Source: a virus. From it: a stretch of DNA of 21,342 nt. Below the pieces are notes generated by a model. That model made no database searches and was not told where the DNA came from. It saw nothing but the letters and a program-made list of their open reading frames with translations. Below, piece after piece: positions 13,096-18,462 of the stretch. The stretch lies in the IMG/VR virus record IMGVR_UViG_3300014720_002145, positions 1 to 21,342 of that record. One strand, 5' to 3'. Position 1 is the stretch's first letter. Each line of letters begins with the position of its first letter. The translations under genes were made by a program, and so were the position numbers.

Positions 13096-13371
13096 TACTG
13101 TATGCCACAGGTATGCTTATCTTATGCTACTGGGTGAAAACAGGTAGATTTTGGTAAAATACTCTATTTTGTAACAGGTTGATTTTGAGGTAGTGAGTCT
13201 CAATGTTACACAGGTAAAACAAAACTAATTATTACTTGCAATAAGTTTACAATATTCTAGAAATTCTTACTGTATGCTACTGGGTGTTTACCTGTTGACT
13301 TTGGAAGGCTTATTTCTTCCTCTACTAGCTGCAGAAGGTAATACTACAAAAGTCTTACTGTATGCTACTGG
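13096..13371. repeat. Iteron-like repeat cluster upstream of paralogue A
   Basis: The core TATGCTACTGGGTG occurs at 13119-13136 (preceded by ATCT) and 13266-13286, and in shortened form at 13354-13371; the last two share CTTACTGTATGCTACTGG. A weaker match (TACTGTATGCCACAGG) lies at about 13097. A second repeat, AACAGGT-GATTTTG, occurs at 13139-13153 and 13173-13187. The 471-bp interval 13036-13506 contains no gene. Clustered repeats next to a possible ssDNA-binding gene fit a replication origin or operator array; this is inference. Confidence 0.6.
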
Positions 13372-13425
13372 TTGGCTGCAGTCTTTCTTTTGAAGTCACA
13401 CACCTAACAGAATGGTAATTAAAAC

Positions 13426-13460
13426 ACCAGTACGTAACGCATCACACGCTACATACTGGT
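13426..13460. other. Imperfect hairpin downstream of the orphan leader
   Basis: ACCAGTA pairs with TACTGGT, then one mismatch, then GTA / TAC. On the minus strand it is the first structure after the AT-rich leader at 13475-13497 and could be the 5' end of a non-coding transcript. Confidence 0.5.
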
Positions 13461-13474
13461 AATTTTAACACTAA

Positions 13475-13497
13475 TTTTTAAAATATTAATAAATAAA
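13475..13497 (-). promoter_or_regulatory. AT-rich leader element (copy 2), without a following gene
   Basis: Identical over 23 bp to 6437-6459, which precedes the AAA+ ATPase gene. Here no open frame follows on the minus strand: the first GTG frame stops after 9 codons and the next ATG is followed by TAG. The element therefore more likely acts in transcription than in translation. Confidence 0.45.
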
Positions 13498-13499
13498 TA

Positions 13500-13520
13500 A
13501 GGAGGACTACTTGCCCTCCT
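13500..13520 (-). terminator. Terminator-like hairpin at the end of the 13507 gene
   Basis: AGGAGG / CCTCCT with a 9-nt loop overlaps the stop codon of 13507-13710 and is followed on the minus strand by TTATTTATTTATTAAT, which is the start of the orphan leader. Confidence 0.65.
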
Positions 13521-13710
13521 CTAATTCTTTCCCTGCTATGTGCATAGACAGGGTTATTGTGAACACTACAGCAATTGCTTGGCACACCCAAGCAAATACA
13601 CCATAGTGTTCAAACTGGAAGACAGACCCTAAAGTCATTGCGCCTTCAATGAAAATCAAGCATATCATGCCTAATGCTATAGACATGATATAAAAGTTAA
13701 TTTTTTTCAT
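13507..13710 (-). CDS. Small two-helix membrane protein (67 aa)
   Basis: The product MKKINFYIMSIALGMICLIF continues with a second hydrophobic segment at about residues 36-58 (YGVFAWVCQAIAVVFTITLS) and a charged tail (GKELEEGK). The basic N-terminus places it inside by the positive-inside rule, giving an in-in topology. This is the third small two-helix membrane protein in the minus block. No family is recognised. It starts 20 nt after the stop of the preceding gene. Confidence 0.7.
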   Translation of the reverse strand: MKKINFYIMSIALGMICLIFIEGAMTLGSVFQFEHYGVFAWVCQAIAVVFTITLSMHIAGKELEEGK

Positions 13711-13730
13711 AATGTAGAAAATTTAAAAGT

Positions 13731-13982
13731 TTATAAAACGATGCCTTTGTCTTGCAATTCATCATCTAGATAGTAACAATCAGTGTAAGTGTAGACATCA
13801 CCATTTTTGTCTACAACACTGATAAATACATAGTCACCAGCAGAATTACCTATATAGGCATTTCTAGGTATGAAACCTAGTGTTGCATCTATATGCAACC
13901 TGATTCTATCAGATAGGAAAGCTGTGCACAGAGTAGAAGTATCATCTAGAAATCTGCGCTCTCTTTTGTCAAAACTAATCAT
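13731..13982 (-). CDS. Hypothetical protein (83 aa)
   Basis: The frame starts MISFDKRERRFLDDTSTLCT and contains an alternating strand pattern in its second half (DYVFISVVDKNGDVYTYTDC). It looks like a small alpha/beta protein with two cysteines. There are no catalytic or binding motifs that I recognise. The start lies 21 nt downstream of the hairpin at 14004-14027, with leader TTTATTTTAATATTTATTGTT. It is the first gene of a two-gene unit with the membrane protein. Confidence 0.68.
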   Translation of the reverse strand: MISFDKRERRFLDDTSTLCTAFLSDRIRLHIDATLGFIPRNAYIGNSAGDYVFISVVDKNGDVYTYTDCYYLDDELQDKGIVL

Positions 13983-14003
13983 AACAATAAATATTAAAAT
14001 AAA

Positions 14004-14027
14004 GAGGGAGATTGTAGGCTCTCCCTC
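14004..14027 (-). terminator. Strong intrinsic terminator
   Basis: A perfect 8-bp stem (GAGGGAGA / TCTCCCTC) with an 8-nt loop is followed on the minus strand by TTTATTTTAATATTT. It lies between the stop of 14043-14255 and the ATG at 13982. Confidence 0.82.
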
Positions 14028-14042
14028 ACATGCCTTTTTTAA

Positions 14043-14255
14043 TTATAACCCAGCAATAGAATTGTTTAGAGTTATAGCCATCAATTTAGTGGCTCTTTTT
14101 CTGATTTCTCTATCATAGAGAATCTCTAAATCAATTGATGCTTGTTTTTCAATTATACACGTCATCTCATTGCGACGTGCATTTTGATTTTGACTATAAG
14201 CAACATTTAATTGCTCATCAGTCATTTTTTCTATGATAATTTCAAAAGTATTCAT
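14043..14255 (-). CDS. Hypothetical helical protein (70 aa)
   Basis: MNTFEIIIEKMTDEQLNVAY opens a protein that is helical almost throughout, with many charged residues (NARRNEM, LYDREIRKRATKLM). It is a single-gene unit: hairpins flank it on both sides (14278-14301 upstream, 14004-14027 downstream). No named family is recognised. The leader (TTTATTTTAAATACTTATTATT) is nearly the same as that of the 13982 gene. Confidence 0.68.
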   Translation of the reverse strand: MNTFEIIIEKMTDEQLNVAYSQNQNARRNEMTCIIEKQASIDLEILYDREIRKRATKLMAITLNNSIAGL

Positions 14256-14277
14256 AATAATAAGTATTTAAAATAAA

Positions 14278-14301
14278 GAGAGGACTTTAAGGTGTCCTCT
14301 C
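14278..14301 (-). terminator. Strong intrinsic terminator after paralogue B
   Basis: A perfect 8-bp stem (GAGAGGAC / GTCCTCTC) with an 8-nt loop is followed on the minus strand by TTTATTTTAAATAC. It lies 18 nt after the stop of 14320-14829 and about 23 nt before the ATG at 14255. Confidence 0.82.
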
Positions 14302-14319
14302 ACTAACCTGTTTTGGTGG

Positions 14320-14829
14320 TTACTCACCACCTGGAAGAGACGCACTGACTTCACCATCAGCGTCATCAGCATTACGCTTCACCCACTCCATCACCTCATC
14401 AATATTGTCATACTGCAACATAGAATCAGTGCTTTGACCACTTGGGTCATAGTTGGTAAAACGCACAATAGGCACACCACCTATTGTTAATGCTGGGCCA
14501 TCCTTACCAGCCTTCTTGATGAAGTCTGCAATGGCCTCTGCAAATGGAATGTCATCTCTGACATGCTCCTTCTGCACATGCGCAGGTATTGAGTTTGCTA
14601 GAAACTCTTGGACACATATCCTTCCTGAAATGGAAGGCATTGCAGCAAATGCGCCTAGCAACTTAACCTCTGCACGCAAGATGCAGGTGCGCTTCTTTTC
14701 CTTTATCCAGCCATTGGCAAATACCATGTCTGTAGATTCAAGGACTACGTATCCAAACACTGGGTTATTTGCATACGTTCTAACTGCTGTACCATTCGCG
14801 CTTGGTACAATTTTAATTTTTGAGCTCAT
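14320..14829 (-). CDS. Conserved phage protein, paralogue B, possible ssDNA-binding protein
   Basis: This 169-residue protein is the second copy of the family described at 12535-13035, with the same block order: KIVPS-G, FGYVVLES, GWIKEKKRTCILRAE, SIPAHVQKEHVRDDIPFAEA, DGPALT-GGVPIVRFTNYDPS. It lacks a 4-residue stretch after the AAM helix and has a different, acidic tail (ADDADGEVSASLPGGE). Codon use is GC-richer than in neighbours. The two copies are about 1.3 kb apart with two small-gene units between, which suggests an old duplication followed by division of roles, or a heteromer. Confidence 0.85.
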   Translation of the reverse strand: MSSKIKIVPSANGTAVRTYANNPVFGYVVLESTDMVFANGWIKEKKRTCILRAEVKLLGAFAAMPSISGRICVQEFLANSIPAHVQKEHVRDDIPFAEAIADFIKKAGKDGPALTIGGVPIVRFTNYDPSGQSTDSMLQYDNIDEVMEWVKRNADDADGEVSASLPGGE

Positions 14830-14904
14830 AATGTAGGAATTTTATGAGTGAATAAACTGTGCAACATAATTCTCAAGGCCACATTGCAAAAGCCTATATC
14901 TTGA

Positions 14905-14932
14905 ATGTTTAGGGGGTTGAAGTCCTAAACAT
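14905..14932. other. Perfect 9-bp hairpin with G5 loop
   Basis: ATGTTTAGG pairs with CCTAAACAT; the loop side carries the G5 run shared by three upstream regions. It lies 76 bp upstream of paralogue B in the 182-bp interval 14830-15011 and may be part of its leader or an operator. Confidence 0.6.
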
Positions 14933-14952
14933 GGGTATATATCAATATCACA

Positions 14953-14997
14953 AGAGTGTGCTATACATTATATATAACACACTCTGCCTGCGCAGGC
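14953..14997 (-). terminator. Hairpin plus palindrome after the 33-codon gene
   Basis: AGAGTGTG / CACACTCT form a perfect 8-bp stem around a 17-nt AT-rich loop. Directly adjacent is the palindrome GCCTGCGCAGGC (14986-14997), which can itself form a hairpin. On the minus strand both lie just downstream of the stop at 15012, followed by TTGTGATATT. The T-run is weak. Confidence 0.6.
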
Positions 14998-15011
14998 ACC
15001 AGACATCCAGC

Positions 15012-15113
15012 CTAGCCTTTTGCATTGTTGCAGTAGTCCCTGAAGTAGGCGTATGCTTCCTCCAAGGTTTTAGCAACAATGCTTACTCCTGCTATGTAGT
15101 ACGTTTTGTACAT
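15012..15113 (-). CDS. Microprotein (33 aa)
   Basis: The frame encodes MYKTYYIAGVSIVAKTLEEA followed by YAYFRDYCNNAKG and TAG. Although very short, it has a natural pattern (two strands, then an amphipathic helix starting TLEEA) like 10512-10646, GC-richer codons as in the two paralogues, its own hairpin downstream, and a C-run motif 28 nt upstream shared with both paralogues. Other support is absent, so it remains a candidate. Confidence 0.5.
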   Translation of the reverse strand: MYKTYYIAGVSIVAKTLEEAYAYFRDYCNNAKG

Positions 15114-15275
15114 AATATAGGACATTGATCTGAATGCATAGGGGGGTGCAGTTGTTTTTGTTTTGGGTGGGGGCTTGTTACTTATGGAGTCCCACCTCTC
15201 TAAGACACATAGTTAATAACCACCCCTCTAACACACAGTATTTGTTACTCCAAAAAAATTTCCAAAAAATTTTTC

Positions 15276-15752
15276 TTATAGCCAGTGGTTATTGTGGCGT
15301 TCCCAGTAAAATTCTAGGTCTGAGTTGTAGTACATACCAACTGCGTTAGATTTGTATTGGCTGTTTGTATGTTCAAACAGGGTTGAGGTAATGTAGGGGA
15401 TGTTATGTTGATCAAGGATGTTTGTAATCCACGTGTAGTTTTTGCCAGAGATTACTCCTGCTTCTATTAGGATTACTTGTTTATAGGATTTGTATTTGGC
15501 AAGGCTGCCTGAGTTTAGGAATTTGTTTATGTATATGTTTACATCTTGGTCTGGGTATGGTACTTCTATAAAGTCTAAGTCTAGCATCTCGCCATCTTTA
15601 CTAAGGTGATGAGCCATGTGCATTCCTATGCTTGCACTATAATCTGGACTTACTATTATCATTAGGGTGTTAGATGGATGCGTGTTAAAACCATCTAATG
15701 CTTCTGCTAAAAGTTGAGTTGCCTCCCATTCAAGTTCTCTTGTTACATACAT
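15276..15752 (-). CDS. Putative phosphoribosyltransferase-like phage protein
   Basis: This 158-residue protein has an alpha/beta sequence with strands TLMIIVSPDYS (about 29-39), LDLDFIEVPYP (57-67) and QVILIEAGVISGKNYTWI (92-109). The last resembles the type I PRTase loop (hydrophobic strand, two acids, then a small-residue and threonine turn), but here the second acid is alanine (EA rather than DD), so PRPP binding is doubtful. No other named family fits. It is the first minus-strand gene next to the divergent promoter region, followed by a 162-bp interval rich in G and A runs. Calling it PRTase-fold is tentative; existence as a gene is secure. Confidence 0.7.
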   Translation of the reverse strand: MYVTRELEWEATQLLAEALDGFNTHPSNTLMIIVSPDYSASIGMHMAHHLSKDGEMLDLDFIEVPYPDQDVNIYINKFLNSGSLAKYKSYKQVILIEAGVISGKNYTWITNILDQHNIPYITSTLFEHTNSQYKSNAVGMYYNSDLEFYWERHNNHWL

Positions 15753-15768
15753 GCTGTAAATATAATAC

Positions 15769-15803
15769 TAAATTTGGAAAGTTTAAACTTTTGAGTATAT
15801 TTG
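15769..15803 (+). promoter_or_regulatory. Plus-strand promoter with palindromic operator
   Basis: TTG (15774-15776), a 19-bp spacer and TATATTTG (15796-15803) fit the Bacteroidota promoter consensus TTG-N19-TAnnTTTG. The spacer holds the 14-bp perfect palindrome AAAGTTTAAACTTT (15778-15791), well placed for a dimeric repressor. The region also contains the 18-mer TAAATTTGGAAAGTTTAA (15769-15786) found at 2174-2191, which itself includes a TAnnTTTG box. The first plus-strand ATG is 25 nt downstream. Confidence 0.7.
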
Positions 15804-15827
15804 TGTCAAATCCCAAAAACATAAAAA

Positions 15828-16046
15828 ATGGTAGAAGAAGAAAAAAAAGCTCCAAGCAAGGAAGAGGTTGTTGCTTGGTACAAAGAGCAGATTGAGTTGG
15901 CTACTCTACGTGCTGACTTGGCAGAGCAACAGGCGCGTGCTGTCAAGCATGAATCTGAGAGGTTGCAACATGCAGCAATGATTGCAAACATCACAGCTTC
16001 TATAGATGAGGCTATAAAAGAGAACCAGGACAAAGAAGAAGAATAA
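15828..16046 (+). CDS. Small charged coiled-coil protein (72 aa)
   Basis: MVEEEKKAPSKEEVVAWYKE continues as one long helix rich in A, E, Q and R with heptad-like spacing (ELATLRADLAEQQARAVKHE), ending in an acidic tail (NQDKEEE). It is the first gene after the plus-strand promoter, with an A-rich leader (ACATAAAAA) and no Shine-Dalgarno. Small coiled-coil proteins of this kind are frequent in phage structural modules, for example as scaffold or chaperone, but no function can be assigned. Confidence 0.75.
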   Translation: MVEEEKKAPSKEEVVAWYKEQIELATLRADLAEQQARAVKHESERLQHAAMIANITASIDEAIKENQDKEEE

Positions 16047-16064
16047 ATCTTAAAAGTTTAAATT

Positions 16065-16340
16065 ATGAAATTATTAGGAAAGCGCATATTGATTAATGTA
16101 CCTAAAAGACCAGAGTCAATAATTGAGTTGACTCCAGAAGTTGAAAAACAATTGGAAACAGAGATGATCAAACAGTGGACAAGTTTAGAGGTTGCACTTG
16201 TTGGTTCAGATGTAGAGAAAATCAAAGAAGGAGATCGCGTGTATATTCCTGCAGGTGTATTGACAAATGCAGAAAGAATCCCTGTGGGTGAAGAAACAAA
16301 GATGTTGGTTAATGAATATGATATTTCTATTGTATGGTAG
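16065..16340 (+). CDS. GroES-like co-chaperonin (Cpn10 fold)
   Basis: This 91-residue protein has the Cpn10 layout: KRILINVPKRP at the N-terminus (the GroES 'DRV-V' strand), a central helix-containing loop, then VALVGSDVEKIKEGDRVYIP matching the A-VG ... -K-GD-V family core, and a final strand EYDISIVW like GroES 'E-DILAV'. Known phage examples (T4 gp31) replace host GroES to fold the major capsid protein, so the same role is inferred. The mobile-loop region (residues about 16-40) is longer and more acidic than usual. It is the second gene of the plus-strand operon. Confidence 0.75.
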   Translation: MKLLGKRILINVPKRPESIIELTPEVEKQLETEMIKQWTSLEVALVGSDVEKIKEGDRVYIPAGVLTNAERIPVGEETKMLVNEYDISIVW

Positions 16341-16354
16341 TAAAAAAAAATAAA

Positions 16355-16618
16355 ATGGAAGAAGGAATTAAAGAAGTAATGGAGGTTAAGATACCTGAAT
16401 TTACTAGAGGTGAAAAGTTAGTAGGATTAACATTTAATCCAAGTGGTGATGATGAGGTTGCAACCGCAAAACGCGCTTGTGCATATTTAATAGACCTTAT
16501 GGACAAACACTTATTAGATAATCCTAGTTCTGACAAGAAACTTATCATAGAGCATGCAATTACTGAGGTTATAAATGCTCAGATGAATATAGTCAAAGCA
16601 ATTACTTATAAGGATTAG
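16355..16618 (+). CDS. Small helical protein, Acb2-like cyclic-nucleotide sponge candidate
   Basis: I start at 16355 (MEEGIKEVMEVKIPEFTRGE), 87 aa, because it has the A-rich leader seen at other starts; an ATG at 16334 overlapping the upstream stop would add 7 residues. The pattern GLTFNPSGDDEVATAKR, AYLIDLMDKH, and a final helix with AITEVINAQMNIVKAIT resembles the family of small phage helical hairpin proteins related to Acb2, which bind cyclic oligonucleotides and block CBASS or Thoeris-type immunity. This similarity is recalled from pattern, not computed. Placement among early-operon small genes would suit an anti-defence role. Confidence 0.6.
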   Translation: MEEGIKEVMEVKIPEFTRGEKLVGLTFNPSGDDEVATAKRACAYLIDLMDKHLLDNPSSDKKLIIEHAITEVINAQMNIVKAITYKD

Positions 16619-16622
16619 TCTT

Positions 16623-17267
16623 ATGGGTAAGTTTGTAAAAAAACCAGTTATTATTGAGGCTATCCAATGGACAGGTAATAATTCATTAGATGTTGTAGAA
16701 TTTTGTGAAGGTCCTGAAAGAAAATACACGTTTAAAGGTGATGCTTTATTTATTCACACTTTAGAAGGATCTATGCGTGCTAGCGTAAATGATTATATTA
16801 TCAAAGGTGTAGATAATGAGTTTTATCCTTGCAAACCACAAATCTTTGAGAAGACCTACTCTGATGAAGCAGCTATTAATGAGTTGTCTAATAGATATCA
16901 TACTTACAATGAATTGTATGAATTTAAAAAAATGTACAATGCAGCATTGTTTAATGAGTGGGCTCAAATCAAAACATTAAACCCAAACTGGAAAATTACT
17001 GGACAAGAATATCATTTAGTAAAATATGATGTGCATAAGTCTAGAAGACACCATGATGGTGAATTGTGTTTAGGTGGCGGATGGTTTGTTGTTGTGGCAA
17101 TGTTGCCTGATGGACAAATTACCAATCATTATGAAATGAAAGACTGGGACTTATTCCAAATCCCTGAAGTGGAAAAAGCAAAGTATGAGTTTGATCATCA
17201 TACTGGAAAAGATGTATTAACCAGGTTGAAAAACCTAAACCCTATAAATCATGAGCAAATCAGGTAA
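16623..17267 (+). CDS. Two-domain conserved phage protein (214 aa)
   Basis: Residues 1-80 form one unit (MGKFVKKPVIIEAIQWTGNN ... DYIIKGVDNEFYPCKPQIFE), a very widespread small phage domain of unknown function. Residues about 90-214 form a second (YNELYEFKKMYNAALFNEWA ... KSRRHHDGELCLGGGWFVVV ... NHYEMKDWDLFQIPE ... FDHHTGKDVLTRL) that also occurs on its own in phages. The histidines and aspartates in RRHHDGE and DHHTGKD could bind a ligand or metal. The fusion of both is notable. It starts 4 nt after the previous stop. Confidence 0.78.
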   Translation: MGKFVKKPVIIEAIQWTGNNSLDVVEFCEGPERKYTFKGDALFIHTLEGSMRASVNDYIIKGVDNEFYPCKPQIFEKTYSDEAAINELSNRYHTYNELYEFKKMYNAALFNEWAQIKTLNPNWKITGQEYHLVKYDVHKSRRHHDGELCLGGGWFVVVAMLPDGQITNHYEMKDWDLFQIPEVEKAKYEFDHHTGKDVLTRLKNLNPINHEQIR

Positions 17268-17343
17268 CAAAAGCAAGATGGAAGCATTGAAGTCTTGGAT
17301 TAATCACATATTAATTGTAAAAACAAAACAGTATGGAAAGTAA
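17251..17343 (+). CDS. Possible microprotein (30 aa)
   Basis: A frame MSKSGNKSKMEALKSWINHI followed by LIVKTKQYGK overlaps the end of the two-domain gene by 17 bp and the start of the next gene by 11 bp, thereby filling an otherwise empty gap. It is basic with one amphipathic helix. Coupled-translation spacing is the only support, so confidence is low. Confidence 0.35.
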   Translation: MSKSGNKSKMEALKSWINHILIVKTKQYGK

Positions 17344-17707
17344 ATCATTACACAACACCACAGCAAATGGTGCTAGAAAAAATGTAAAAGACATTCAGTT
17401 TTGGGGCAATGGAGATACTTTTAAATTAATATCAAAAGCATCTTCTGAGGCTGAGGGATGGATGAAATCTACAAAAGCTATGCCATGTGGTAATGACGTG
17501 GTTATTCAAGTAACCACACAACAAAGGAATCCAGATGGTTCGTATGCAATAGCTGAAGCATTAACCACAGTAGAAGATGTTATCATCACACAACATATTG
17601 ATGAGACAGGTGCTGTTGTAGGTAGAAGCATTGAAAAGCGATACCCAAAAGATTCTGGATTAACATTCAGAAATATTCTTAATTCAAATGGAAGTAGCGA
17701 AAATTGA
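17333..17707 (+). CDS. Conserved hypothetical phage protein (124 aa)
   Basis: MESKSLHNTTANGARKNVKD starts a mainly beta protein (DTFKLISKASS, DVVIQVTTQQRNPDGSYAIA, DVIITQHIDETGAVVGRSIE), probably a small beta sandwich or barrel. No named family is recognised. The A-rich leader (AAAACAAAACAGT) and the TGA stop 20 bp inside the next gene place it in the same operon. A virion or DNA-associated function is possible. Confidence 0.75.
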   Translation: MESKSLHNTTANGARKNVKDIQFWGNGDTFKLISKASSEAEGWMKSTKAMPCGNDVVIQVTTQQRNPDGSYAIAEALTTVEDVIITQHIDETGAVVGRSIEKRYPKDSGLTFRNILNSNGSSEN

Positions 17708-18077
17708 GAAAAAGTACAGATTGTCACGTTATGATTTGATCAAGTATCAGATCATAACTGACCTTGTATTTTTCAAGAAAGAACAAATAGCAGATAATGA
17801 TTTGGAATTGCTTACGTGGTTAGGCGTGCATGGGTCAGTGGATTTAACTAAGTTCTGTAATTTTATTGTAAAACAAACTTACCAAAACATAGAACCAGAA
17901 GACTTTGCTGTCAAATCTCAAAATGTAAGAAACAAGTTAACAAAGCTAGAAAAGCGTGGTCTAGTTGTAAAGTCTGATACATATAAAAAGATGATACAAC
18001 TTTCATCAAAGATTGATGTACACACTGCAGGTAACGTATTGTTGGACTATAAATTTTTATCAGTTGAGAGCAATTAA
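17688..18077 (+). CDS. Winged-helix-like DNA-binding protein candidate (129 aa)
   Basis: The product begins MEVAKIEKKYRLSRYDLIKY and has helices up to about residue 85, then a helix-turn-strand with VRNKLTKLEKRGLVVKSDTY. The 'L-KLEKRGLVVK' stretch is typical of the recognition helix and wing start of winged-helix domains. It could regulate the phage's late genes or bind DNA during packaging. It overlaps the upstream gene by 20 bp and the next by 14 bp. Close relatives may be present in other Bacteroidota phages, but no name is known to me. Confidence 0.72.
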   Translation: MEVAKIEKKYRLSRYDLIKYQIITDLVFFKKEQIADNDLELLTWLGVHGSVDLTKFCNFIVKQTYQNIEPEDFAVKSQNVRNKLTKLEKRGLVVKSDTYKKMIQLSSKIDVHTAGNVLLDYKFLSVESN

Positions 18078-18462
18078 GCGTAAACAAGTATCAGCAATTG
18101 TAGCAGATAGACTTAACATCTCAGCTGATACTGTTGATGAAATTGTTTCTTGTTACTACAAGCATGTTTATCACAAACTTAGAAATCTTGAATTTTACAG
18201 GATAGGAGTAGATAAACTAGGCACATTTGTGGTCAACAAAAAAAGGCTTATAGAAAAACATAAAATGTACCAACAAGCCTTAGAGAAATTAGAGAAGATA
18301 GAAGAACCTAATTTTCAAGAGTATAGAAGCATCAGCAATTTAAAAAGCGAAATGCAACTATATGAGAAAATACTTCTTAACTTTAAGGAAGAAAATGATA
18401 AGAAATTATTAAAAGAAGAAGAAAAAAACAACTACAAAAACAACAAAAATGAGCTTGATTAA
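18064..18462 (+). CDS. HU/IHF-like DNA-binding protein with C-terminal coiled coil
   Basis: I place the start at the TTG at 18064 (132 aa), because the next in-frame ATG upstream (18013) adds a non-natural-looking stretch and a 65-bp overlap. Residues about 1-65 match the HU/IHF layout: two helices (AIVADRLNISADTVDEIVSC), a strand with L-NLE-YRIGVDKLGTF, and a basic V-KKR arm. The long DNA-binding arm is short or missing, so DNA bending may be altered. The remaining residues are a lysine/glutamate coiled coil. Phages of the crAss type also carry IHF-like genes near packaging genes. Confidence 0.7.
   Translation: MRAIKRKQVSAIVADRLNISADTVDEIVSCYYKHVYHKLRNLEFYRIGVDKLGTFVVNKKRLIEKHKMYQQALEKLEKIEEPNFQEYRSISNLKSEMQLYEKILLNFKEENDKKLLKEEEKNNYKNNKNELD

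Noticed and set aside
14453-14836. Plus-strand frame of 127 codons
   Set aside because: Antisense to paralogue B, whose frame is supported by homology to paralogue A.
15240-15275. A-run/T-run stretch as a bent-DNA or attachment site
   Set aside because: The repeated CCAAAAAA/AATTT stretch could bend DNA, but there is no integrase, no duplication elsewhere and it abuts a gene end, so nothing specific can be claimed.
14931-15349. Two plus-strand frames of 65 and 71 codons
   Set aside because: They cross the hairpin at 14953-14997, the 33-codon gene and the 3' end of the PRTase-like gene, and their composition is not protein-like.
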